This document shows, piece by piece, positions 1 to 7,600 of a DNA stretch of 64,000 nt; position 1 is the stretch's first letter, and every line of letters starts with the position of its first letter. Position numbers and translations under genes: made by a program. The DNA is from JAZDFC01 sp043808235 (lineage in GTDB: Bacteria; Bacteroidota; Ignavibacteria; Ignavibacteriales; Melioribacteraceae): positions 1 through 64,000 of the forward strand of contig JAZDFC010000012.1 of assembly GCA_043808235.1 (NCBI GenBank). Reading direction: 5' to 3'. The notes under the pieces are model-generated. The model made no database searches and had not been told where the DNA came from. It worked only from the letters and a program-made list of their open reading frames with translations.

Positions 1-2
1 TA

Positions 3-932
3 GTCGTAATTCGGTGTGTAGTATGGCTATTCTATCTATTAACCTCTTTTAAAATAAATACATTACTAAAAACTGATTTTAAATTTCAATTTAGAATTTC
101 AGTTATTAAGCCGGTGCTCAAAATGAGCATTTGGATTACTATTGTAAATACTGTTGGACCAATTATATTATATTCCGACCGTTTTTTAATTAGTACTTTA
201 GTCTCTGTGAGTGCAGTAACCTTTTTTTCAACTCCTTACGAAGTGATTACAAAGTTACTTTTAATTCCAAGTGCTTTAGTTGGAGTTTTATTCCCAGCTT
301 TTTCTGCCTCTTATCAAAAGGATTCTGATACTTCAAAACACTTATTTATGAGAGGATTTAAATTCATATTTATCATTTTATTTCCACTGGTTTTGTTTTT
401 TGTGTCGTTCTCTTATGAAATAATGAACATTTGGTTGGGGATTAAATTTGCAGAGAGTAGTACACTGGTTCTTCAATTCTTATCTTTTGGAATATTATTT
501 AGTAGCTTATCATCCATCCCTAATAATTATTTCCAAGGAATCGGTAAACCTCAAATTCCTGCAATATTAAATTTAATTGAACTACCCTTTTATTTATTGG
601 GAATGTACTTATCGATAAAATGGTATAACATATATGGTGCAGCATTTTTCTGGATGATGGCTGCCGCTGCTGACGCACTTATAAATTATATTATTGCTAA
701 TAAAAGATTTCATATTAAAATTGATTTTAAATTCTTTTATTTCTCATTGATTTTAATTGCCGTTGGATTTCTAATTAGTTTCGTAATCAAAATATTATTT
801 ATTAAAATTATTATAATTCTACCTCTTATTTTGTTTGTTCTTTATACTGGTTGGACGTTTTATCTTACAATCGATGAAAAGAAATTTATACTATCTTTAG
901 CAAAGTTAAAATTAGGATTAAGTATTAAATAA
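3..932 (+). CDS. Polysaccharide flippase (Wzx/MATE-like), 5' end outside window
   Basis: C-terminal 309 residues of a multi-span membrane protein that would flip lipid-linked sugar repeat units across the inner membrane. The reading frame is open without a stop back to base 3, so the GTG at 114 is an internal codon and the start lies upstream of the window. Visible features are an amphipathic stretch (RISVIKPVLKMS) before a helix containing DRFLIST, then successive Phe/Ile-rich helices, and a Gly-Ala-rich helix (YGAAFFWMMAAAADA) typical of Wzx C-terminal halves. It lies 10 bases upstream of a run of glycosyltransferases, which supports a role in O-antigen or exopolysaccharide export. The family assignment is from pattern only; the transported sugar cannot be told. 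Confidence 0.82.
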   Translation, partial: VVIRCVVWLFYLLTSFKINTLLKTDFKFQFRISVIKPVLKMSIWITIVNTVGPIILYSDRFLISTLVSVSAVTFFSTPYEVITKLLLIPSALVGVLFPAFSASYQKDSDTSKHLFMRGFKFIFIILFPLVLFFVSFSYEIMNIWLGIKFAESSTLVLQFLSFGILFSSLSSIPNNYFQGIGKPQIPAILNLIELPFYLLGMYLSIKWYNIYGAAFFWMMAAAADALINYIIANKRFHIKIDFKFFYFSLILIAVGFLISFVIKILFIKIIIILPLILFVLYTGWTFYLTIDEKKFILSLAKLKLGLSIK

Positions 933-942
933 AATATATAAA

Positions 943-1791
943 ATGAAAAATATAGCTGCCGCTGTAGTTCTTTACAATCCCGATAATGAAATAATTCGAA
1001 ACATAAGTACTTATTTAAATGATGTTGAGAAGGTATATGCAGTAGATAATTCTGATATATTGCTTGATCCCGAATTAATAAAAACCTTAAAATCCATGCC
1101 TAATCTGGATTATATTCCGCTTCAGGGAAATTTAGGGATAGCAAAGGCATTAAATATTGCAGCTAACCGGGCCATAAAAGAAGGTTTTGAGTTTTTGTTA
1201 ACTATGGATCATGATAGTTCTGCAAGTGAAAATATGATACAAGATCTATATTCAATAATAATTGAATATAAAGACATTGGAATTTCTGCTGCACAGCATT
1301 ATAATCCAGAAATTCATACAAAACCAAAAGAGATAATTACAAAGGATGTACAATATACTATGGCCAGTGGAAATCTAATAAGTCTTTATGCTTTCCAAAA
1401 AATAGGTGGTTTTAATGAAAGCTTATTTATTGATCATGTTGACCATGAGTATTGCCTTCGACTTAAAGAAAACGGTTTTAGAATTATTAAAACAAACAAA
1501 GTTCTTGTGATTCACCGTTTAGGAAGGGCAATTGTAAAAAAAATTCTATGGTTTAATCTTTATCCTACTAATCATTCTCCAATCAGAGTTTATTACAGAA
1601 CCCGAAATCGTTTATATATTTGCAATAAATACAAAAATATTTTTCCAGGCTATGTAAAAGAAGACAAAAAGCATTTTCTAAGAGAATTATTGTATATAAG
1701 TTTAGCTGAAAAAGACATTTTTAATAAATTTAGAATGATGTATCGAGGTTATAAAGATTATAAGAAAAATAAATTTGGAAAGATCTATTGA
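943..1791 (+). CDS. Glycosyltransferase family 2 (rhamnosyltransferase-like)
   Basis: A 282-residue GT-A fold enzyme predicted to transfer a nucleotide-activated sugar to a growing surface glycan. The nucleotide-binding N-terminus (AAAVVLYNPD, residues 5-14), DNSD at 36-39, GNLGIAKALN at 62-71 and the metal-binding TMDHDS at 87-92 are visible. The acceptor-side motif FIDHVDHEYCLRL (162-174) follows. The TMDHDS form and the short length resemble RfbF/RfbN-type dTDP-rhamnosyltransferases; donor specificity is inference. The next gene is a paralogue sharing the same motif order, so the pair looks like a tandem duplication. No membrane segments. Ends 7 bases before the next ATG, so probably co-transcribed. 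Confidence 0.85.
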   Translation: MKNIAAAVVLYNPDNEIIRNISTYLNDVEKVYAVDNSDILLDPELIKTLKSMPNLDYIPLQGNLGIAKALNIAANRAIKEGFEFLLTMDHDSSASENMIQDLYSIIIEYKDIGISAAQHYNPEIHTKPKEIITKDVQYTMASGNLISLYAFQKIGGFNESLFIDHVDHEYCLRLKENGFRIIKTNKVLVIHRLGRAIVKKILWFNLYPTNHSPIRVYYRTRNRLYICNKYKNIFPGYVKEDKKHFLRELLYISLAEKDIFNKFRMMYRGYKDYKKNKFGKIY

Positions 1792-1798
1792 AGTATTA

Positions 1799-2659
1799 AT
1801 GACCGATGTACAATTTAAAAATATCGCAGGAGTTGTTGTAATTTACAATCCCGATGAACGAGTCTTGCTAAATATAGAATCATATATTTCGTATTTAAGA
1901 GCACTTTATATAATTGATAATTCTGATAATCAGAACAATTTCATTATTGATTACTTTCCGAAAGAGGGTAAAGTACATTACATTCATAATTTCTCGAATA
2001 TTGGTATTGCATCAGCTTTAAATATTGCGATTAAAAAAGCAGTTGACGGTAATTTCCAATTTCTTCTGACCATGGATCATGATAGCGTCTTCGAGGAAAA
2101 TTCGCTTAATGGACTGATTGAAAAAATATCGGGGGACCATCTTGTTGGAATCTACTCCCCCTTTCACAAGAATAAATATTTTACTAAACCGCCAACCTCA
2201 CGTGAACCTGAAGAAGTTACTGATGTAATGACATCCGGGAATCTTTTAAATCTTGACGCAGTTAAAAAGATAGGGCTTTTCCGTGAAGATTATTTTATTG
2301 ATTATGTTGACATTGAATTTTGTCTTCGGTTAAGAAAAAACGGCTACAAAATTCTTAGAGTTAACGATTCATTTTTAAAACATAATGAAGGGAATATTGA
2401 AGAAAAGTTATTCTTCGGAAAAAACATTTATTTATTTAATCACAACCCACTAAGATGGTATTATAAGATCAGGAATTATTTTTATCTGAAAAGAGAGTAT
2501 ATGAATTTATTCCCGGAATACTTTTTAACTGAGAATAAAAATATTAGGAACAACATTATTAAAGTGATTTTTTTCGAAAAACAAAAATTGATAAAGATAA
2601 GGATGATGATAAAAGGATACTTACATTACAAATCGAATATTTTTGGAAAGTTGGTTTAG
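1799..2659 (+). CDS. Glycosyltransferase family 2, paralogue of preceding gene
   Basis: A 286-residue GT2 enzyme with the same architecture as its upstream neighbour: AGVVVIYNPDERVLLNI near the start, DNSDN, SNIGIASALNIA, the metal site TMDHDS and YFIDYVDIEFCLRLRKNGY. I start it at the ATG at 1799, 7 bases after the previous stop. An in-frame TTG at 1775 would overlap that gene and add residues with no counterpart in the paralogue. Both proteins end in matching basic tails (GYLHYKSNIFGKLV here, GYKDYKKNKFGKIY upstream), direct evidence of duplication. Probably adds another residue, possibly rhamnose, to the same glycan. Confidence 0.84.
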   Translation: MTDVQFKNIAGVVVIYNPDERVLLNIESYISYLRALYIIDNSDNQNNFIIDYFPKEGKVHYIHNFSNIGIASALNIAIKKAVDGNFQFLLTMDHDSVFEENSLNGLIEKISGDHLVGIYSPFHKNKYFTKPPTSREPEEVTDVMTSGNLLNLDAVKKIGLFREDYFIDYVDIEFCLRLRKNGYKILRVNDSFLKHNEGNIEEKLFFGKNIYLFNHNPLRWYYKIRNYFYLKREYMNLFPEYFLTENKNIRNNIIKVIFFEKQKLIKIRMMIKGYLHYKSNIFGKLV

Positions 2660-2662
2660 CAT

Positions 2663-3571
2663 ATGGAATTTTCTCTGATCATAGTCAATTACAATTTATC
2701 CGATGAGGTTGTTAGTTTAGCAAAACAGTTACTCCCTTTGTCCCGAAATGGGAATATTGAAATTATTTTCGTTGATAATAATTCAAGTGATAATTTTAAA
2801 AACAAACTAGAAGTTGAACGTTTGGTAAATCAAAACAACCTATACTTTATTTTTAATAGCGAGAATGTTGGATTTGGTAATGCATGTAATATTGGTGCGA
2901 AGCAGGCTAAAGGTAAAGTACTATTTTTTGTTAATCCGGATGTAAAAATTGAAACCGATATTTTCACAAAAGTAACAGAACTATATAAAAAGAATCCAAA
3001 TCTTGCTATTACTGGCCCACTCATCAAACATCCAGGTAAAAAGTATGATCTGTCCGCAGGATTTAATCAAGGCTTTTTGATTGAATTGTTAAATATTATT
3101 TTCGTTGGAAGATTATTTGAATCGATGCTACTTTCTCAAAAGGTAATAAACCTGAATGAATCAACATTACCTGTTACCTGGATACTTGGAGCCGCGCTAT
3201 TTATTAAACGAAAAATATTTAATGAAATTGGTGGATTTGATAAGGACTATTTTCTGTTTTATGAAGAAATGGATTTATGCTACCGTGTTCGAAAACTTGG
3301 TTTTGATGTACATTATTATCCGCAGATATCGGTTCATCACATCGGCAGCGCCACAGTCAAAAAAGATTATTCTTTCTTTACCAGGCAATTTTATAAAAGC
3401 AAAATGATCTTTTATAAGAAAAATTTTTCCAAAAGCTATTTCGTTGCAATGAAAACAATCATTATACTTCAATTGATTTCGCAGATTTGTTTGTGGACTC
3501 TTTTGCTTCCGGTTAATAAAAATAAATCTGTTCAAAAATTAGATGGATTATTCAAATTGCTTATAGGCTAA
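2663..3571 (+). CDS. Glycosyltransferase family 2 (WcaE/WbbL-like)
   Basis: A 302-residue GT2 enzyme. FSLIIVNYNLSDEVV at the N-terminus, VDNNSSDN, NVGFGNACNIG and FVNPDVKI form the donor and metal site; GAALFIKRKIFNEIGGFD and YEEMDLCYRVRKLGF form the acceptor side. The C-terminal ~45 residues contain one hydrophobic helix (TIIILQLISQICLWTLLL) that may tether it to the inner membrane. It begins 3 bases after the previous stop, so it is translationally close-coupled in the polysaccharide operon. The exact sugar is unknown. Confidence 0.85.
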   Translation: MEFSLIIVNYNLSDEVVSLAKQLLPLSRNGNIEIIFVDNNSSDNFKNKLEVERLVNQNNLYFIFNSENVGFGNACNIGAKQAKGKVLFFVNPDVKIETDIFTKVTELYKKNPNLAITGPLIKHPGKKYDLSAGFNQGFLIELLNIIFVGRLFESMLLSQKVINLNESTLPVTWILGAALFIKRKIFNEIGGFDKDYFLFYEEMDLCYRVRKLGFDVHYYPQISVHHIGSATVKKDYSFFTRQFYKSKMIFYKKNFSKSYFVAMKTIIILQLISQICLWTLLLPVNKNKSVQKLDGLFKLLIG

Positions 3572-3581
3572 GCTTAGAATT

Positions 3582-4700
3582 ATGACTAGAATTGCAGTTA
3601 ATTTACTTCCGTTCCGCGAAAAACTTGGGGGCGCCGGCCAATACGCAAAAAATGTGATTGAAGAATTAGCTAAGCTGGATAAAGAAAACGATTATTATCT
3701 GTTCGTAACCAAAAACAGTATTCATCATTTTAATGTTACGCAAAAAAACTTTCATTGCATTCAATGCAATTTTAACTCTGAAAATATTCTAACCAGGATA
3801 TTCTGGGAACAGTTTGGATTAACAAGGGAAATTAAAAAATACAATTGCGATGTATTATTTACACCCTCAGTTGCCATACCGTTATTTTATTCCGGCAAAA
3901 TGATCACTACGATTCACGATATTGCATATGTTAGAAATAAAAATAAATATGGATACTTCCGAAGAAAATATGTCGCATATATTACAAAAAAAGCCTATCA
4001 GAAATCTACTATTGTTCTTACAGTTTCATACTTTTCGAAGAAAGAAATGACCGAATTTTTGGGTAGCCGCGAGAATGTTGTTGTTGTTCATAACAGGATT
4101 AATAGGCGATTCCTGCAAGAATTTAATTCTGAAGAAATAGAAAAGATAAGAAATAGATATGCGCTGCCTGATAAATTTATATTATACGTGGGTGCTATAG
4201 AACCCGGGAAAAATTTGGATAGCTTAATTATAGCCTTTAATAGAATCATTAAAGATTACCCCGATTTGTTCATTGCAATTACAGGCGGCATTGGTTGGAA
4301 ACAAAAGTATTTATTCAAGATAGTTGACGATCTAAAAATTCGTAATCATATAAAAATTCTTCCCTATATTCCCGATGTTGATTTACCGTTTATTTATGGA
4401 GCCGCTAAAATATTAACTTACATTTCTCCTTATGAAGGCTTTGGCTTGCCTGTGCTTGAAGCGTTGGCATGTAGACTACCTGTAGTTTCCTCAAAAGCTC
4501 CGGCTATTTTGGAATTTGCTGAAGATTCGATTTTATCTGTCGATTCAGGTGATATTTCGCAAATAGAAATTGCAATTAGGAAACTTCTGACCGATAGAAA
4601 ATTGTCAGAAGATTTGATAAATAAGGGTTATGCTGTAGCGCAGAAATTTACATGGAATAGAACAGCTGAAATATTATTGAATGAAATTAAGCGGATTTAA
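3582..4700 (+). CDS. Glycosyltransferase family 4
   Basis: A 372-residue GT-B fold retaining glycosyltransferase. The N-terminal acceptor domain has the glycine-rich LGGAGQYAKNVIEEL (16-30) and a TIHDIAYVR motif. The C-terminal donor domain has YVGAIEPGKNLDSLIIAF and the family signature YEGFGLPVLEALACRLPVV, containing the EX7E catalytic pair. These features place it with mannosyl/rhamnosyl GT4 enzymes of lipopolysaccharide and exopolysaccharide pathways. It is the only GT4 among GT2 enzymes in this cluster. Full family length; soluble, probably peripheral on the cytoplasmic face of the membrane. Confidence 0.88.
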   Translation: MTRIAVNLLPFREKLGGAGQYAKNVIEELAKLDKENDYYLFVTKNSIHHFNVTQKNFHCIQCNFNSENILTRIFWEQFGLTREIKKYNCDVLFTPSVAIPLFYSGKMITTIHDIAYVRNKNKYGYFRRKYVAYITKKAYQKSTIVLTVSYFSKKEMTEFLGSRENVVVVHNRINRRFLQEFNSEEIEKIRNRYALPDKFILYVGAIEPGKNLDSLIIAFNRIIKDYPDLFIAITGGIGWKQKYLFKIVDDLKIRNHIKILPYIPDVDLPFIYGAAKILTYISPYEGFGLPVLEALACRLPVVSSKAPAILEFAEDSILSVDSGDISQIEIAIRKLLTDRKLSEDLINKGYAVAQKFTWNRTAEILLNEIKRI

Positions 4701-4712
4701 GATCAAGTTAAA

Positions 4713-5528
4713 ATGCAGAACAATACCCCAAATATATTTCCGGACGTATCGATTGTTTTAATAACTTGGAACATAAAATCTCTGCTCCAAAAATTGCTTG
4801 AATCGATCTACAGATTTTCTCAAGGGTTTTCTTTTGAAGTAATACTTATCGACAATAACTCCCACGATGGGACTGTTGACATGGTAAAAAAATTGTTCCC
4901 GCAGATTATCCTAATTGAAAATACAAAAAACATGGGTGTTGCACCGGCAAGAAATCAAGGACTTAAAATTGCGGAAGGAAAGTATATCCTTATTCTCGAT
5001 GCTGATATGGAATTAATTGATAACACTATCAAAAAACTTTTTGATTTTATGGAGGAGTACAAAGACTGTGGGTTAGTCGGCGCAAAACTTACCGAACAGG
5101 ATGGAACATTACAGTATACTTGTAAAAGATATCCTACATTCTCCGCACTTTTCTTCCGGCGACTTGAAAAATTCAGCTTTTTTAAAAATTCACGCCAATT
5201 GAAAAATCATATTATGGCGGATTGGGCACACGATGAGGTAAAGGATGTTGATTATGTTATAGGTGCCTGCCAGTTTTTCCGAAAAGAAGTGATGGATAAA
5301 ATTGGTTTTTATGACGACACAATTTTTTATGGACCGGAGGACCTCGACTACTGTATGCGGATTTGGCGTGCCGGTTGGAAAGTTTTTTATTATCCGCGCA
5401 CGCGAATTATTCATCACGAGCAGAGAATAACTAAAAAGAATTTCTTCTCAAAAATTACTTACAAACATTTCCTTGGAATCATTCATCTTTTCCGGAAATA
5501 CAATTTCCGGTTGAGTCGGTCTTTATAG
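4713..5528 (+). CDS. Glycosyltransferase family 2, last gene of polysaccharide cluster
   Basis: A 271-residue GT2 enzyme with VSIVLITWNIKSLLQKLLES, IDNNSHDGT, NMGVAPARNQGLKIAEG and the metal-binding LDADMEL. GACQFFRKEVMDKIGFYDD and FYGPEDLDYCMRIWRAGW complete the acceptor side. It is the fifth consecutive glycosyltransferase and starts 12 bases after the GT4 gene. Downstream is a 245-base gap with no gene and a change of gene content, so the polysaccharide transcription unit probably ends here. Sugar specificity cannot be inferred. Confidence 0.85.
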   Translation: MQNNTPNIFPDVSIVLITWNIKSLLQKLLESIYRFSQGFSFEVILIDNNSHDGTVDMVKKLFPQIILIENTKNMGVAPARNQGLKIAEGKYILILDADMELIDNTIKKLFDFMEEYKDCGLVGAKLTEQDGTLQYTCKRYPTFSALFFRRLEKFSFFKNSRQLKNHIMADWAHDEVKDVDYVIGACQFFRKEVMDKIGFYDDTIFYGPEDLDYCMRIWRAGWKVFYYPRTRIIHHEQRITKKNFFSKITYKHFLGIIHLFRKYNFRLSRSL

Positions 5529-5598
5529 TTAAGATAATTTCGCTTTTCAAGTCCCTATTTCGCAAGTCCATTCAATTCATTTTAAATACCTCATTTGG

Positions 5599-5615
5599 TG
5601 CGAAAAATTTTCGCA
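5599..5615. repeat. Perfect 17-base palindrome in intergenic region
   Basis: TGCGAAAA, a single A, then TTTTCGCA: two perfect 8-base arms. It lies 70 bases after the last glycosyltransferase and about 80 bases before the putative promoter of the secreted-protein cluster. The one-base spacer suits a protein-binding operator or a small stem with an opened loop. Another GCGAAAAAAA follows at 5619. No terminator-like T-tract follows. Function unknown; the rest of 5529-5773 shows no gene. Confidence 0.45.
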
Positions 5616-5695
5616 TCGGCGAAAAAAATTCATACCTTCCAAATTAAAAGTTGTCATTTTCTTACATAAATCCAAATATTTCGGTGGTATGTTCC

Positions 5696-5726
5696 TTGAT
5701 AATAATATTTGCGTATCTTAATATTG
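5696..5726 (+). promoter_or_regulatory. Possible Bacteroidota-type promoter for the secreted-protein cluster
   Basis: TTG at 5696-5698, a 20-base spacer, then TAATATTG at 5719-5726. This is one mismatch from the -7 element TAnnTTTG known for Bacteroidota, at the usual spacing from the -33 TTG. It lies 47 bases before the ATG at 5774. An AAGGAG at 5739 is too far from that ATG to act as its ribosome site. Whether Ignavibacteria use this promoter form is inference. Confidence 0.3.
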
Positions 5727-5773
5727 ATATGCAGTTTTAAGGAGATACAGTTCTATTACAATCCCGGGGTAAT

Positions 5774-7516
5774 ATGAAAAAAAGAATACTGCTTTTATGT
5801 CTGTTCACATCATTTATTTTAGCCGCTAATATATACTCACAAACGGATTCACTTTCCGATATCTTTCCATTAAAAGTTGGTAACAGTTGGGAATATAGGT
5901 TCCATCTTGTTCACGGTTTACCGGATATACAAATATCGAATTCCGATACAGGAGTTGTGCGCTATTTTATTTATCGTCATGTCATATATAACGATTCAAT
6001 CGTCTGGAAGTTCAAACAAAATAGAAAATTTAAAAGAGAACATTCTGTTCACTCTTCCACTACGATATCAAATATCACCGATTCATCATTTTTCGATATT
6101 GTAGAAGTTCTTAACGGAAGGCATGAATTATACACGTCGCAGGAAGATTTTTTGAGTACATTCCCTTTTTTCCAAACAGCACCCGATTCGGAAAAATTCT
6201 ACCGATACGTAAAAACAGATACTTGCGGATATGCATTACTGAATCTTTTCCCGAAACCGCAAAGCTGGTATCAATATAGTGCCACTTACCATGTATATAA
6301 AGATATTGGATTAACCTATGCCAAAGGTTATCACAGAAGCAGTTATGCGGCAATGACAGCTTATTATATAATCCCGTCGATATTTGGAAACTTACAGCCA
6401 AAAAATAATTCAATGCTGATGCCGCCAATAGACTTTAGTTGGACAAATTCTATTGGAGTTACACCTTATATTTTTCAAATCGCGAGAGATTCAACTTTTA
6501 ATAATATAGTTGTTGATAGTACTACTCAAGTTCCAACAATTAACATTACACTTGATTTATTCGATTTTTCAACAGATTACTTTTGGCGGGTAAAGACGAG
6601 GGGAATCATTGGATGTGATGAATATGAGTGCCAGTCACAAGTGTTTTACTTTAGGACTAGCCATCCTGAATTCGAAAAAAATTCGGAATTAATTTACCCG
6701 AAAAACGATCTGACTGAACAGCCAACCAATATTGAATTTAAATGGAGCCAGATCAAATTGGCACAATCATATAGTTTACAGATTTCTGCTGATTCAACTT
6801 TTTTGTATTCCTCCTTGAACTATACTGGATTAGTTGATACAATAATATATATAAATTCACTTTCGTACGATAAACAGTATTACTGGAAGATAAAAACCAT
6901 TAGTGCATCAGGTGCTGAATATTTTTCTCCTATATGGAAATTCAAAACGCGAAAAGGACCTTGGGATACAAATGCGTTACTAATTTATCCCCCAAATAAC
7001 TCAACCGAGAAAGAAACATCTCTTGAATTCAAATGGAGTAAGGTTCCCTTGGCTTGGTCATATGGCATTCAACTCACAAGCGATTCCTCTTTTACTAAAA
7101 TTGAAATTAGTTTTGACGGATTAACAGATACCACCCGAACCATTGATACTTTGAGAAATGACTGCGAGTATTTTTGGAGGGTAAAGACCATTAATCTCTT
7201 ACGAAAAGAGCTTTGGTCTCCTATCTGGAAATTCAAGACTATCACATTACCGACAGAATATTATTTATCTCAAAACTACCCCAACCCATTCAATCCGAGC
7301 ACAGTTATAAAGTATCAGGTTCCAAGTTTGCAAGCAGTCTCATTAAAAGTATACGATATACTTGGAAGAGAAGTCGCAACATTGGTAAACGAAGAAAAAC
7401 CTGCGGGAAATTACGAAGTTATTTTTAATGGAGAAGGATTGCCGAGCGGTGTGTACTTTTATTCTCTGCACGCGGGAAATTTTCATCAAACAAAGAAGAT
7501 GTTATTGCTAAAATAA
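5774..7516 (+). CDS. Secreted protein with Fn3-like repeats and T9SS type A sorting domain
   Basis: A 580-residue exported protein. Residues 1-23 are a signal peptide (basic MKKR, then a hydrophobic core ending NIYSQ). Residues ~24-200 form a unique domain. Residues ~210-490 hold three similar modules of ~95 residues, each with a conserved FSW/FKWS strand, an (A)DSTF stretch and a YFWRVKT or YYWKIKT strand, as in fibronectin type III-like folds. Residues ~500-580 are the Por sorting domain (SQNYPNPFNPSTVIKYQVP to KKMLLLK), which directs passage through the type IX secretion system and surface attachment or release. It is first in a row of similarly tailed genes. Ligand or role of the Fn3-like part is unknown. 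Confidence 0.88.
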   Translation: MKKRILLLCLFTSFILAANIYSQTDSLSDIFPLKVGNSWEYRFHLVHGLPDIQISNSDTGVVRYFIYRHVIYNDSIVWKFKQNRKFKREHSVHSSTTISNITDSSFFDIVEVLNGRHELYTSQEDFLSTFPFFQTAPDSEKFYRYVKTDTCGYALLNLFPKPQSWYQYSATYHVYKDIGLTYAKGYHRSSYAAMTAYYIIPSIFGNLQPKNNSMLMPPIDFSWTNSIGVTPYIFQIARDSTFNNIVVDSTTQVPTINITLDLFDFSTDYFWRVKTRGIIGCDEYECQSQVFYFRTSHPEFEKNSELIYPKNDLTEQPTNIEFKWSQIKLAQSYSLQISADSTFLYSSLNYTGLVDTIIYINSLSYDKQYYWKIKTISASGAEYFSPIWKFKTRKGPWDTNALLIYPPNNSTEKETSLEFKWSKVPLAWSYGIQLTSDSSFTKIEISFDGLTDTTRTIDTLRNDCEYFWRVKTINLLRKELWSPIWKFKTITLPTEYYLSQNYPNPFNPSTVIKYQVPSLQAVSLKVYDILGREVATLVNEEKPAGNYEVIFNGEGLPSGVYFYSLHAGNFHQTKKMLLLK

Positions 7517-7600
7517 ATTGTGGGTAAAGTTATGAAAAAAATGTGGGCAACATTTATTAGTTTATTTTTAGTTGGTTTCATTTCAATTACAGCGCAGGAT
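7343..7600 (+). repeat. Sorting-domain/spacer/leader repeat, copy 1
   Basis: Start of a module found three times in a row: the 3' ~175 bases of one cargo gene (sorting domain), a ~15-base spacer containing GGTAAAGTTATGAAAAAA, and the signal-peptide region of the next gene (WATFISLFLVGF). The other copies are at about 9500-9757 and 11690-11940. Near-identical DNA across a gene boundary implies recent duplication or gene conversion. Confidence 0.7.

Noticed and set aside
114..932. GTG at 114 as the start of the flippase gene
   Set aside because: The frame is open to base 3 and the truncated protein would lack half its helices; the gene begins outside the window.
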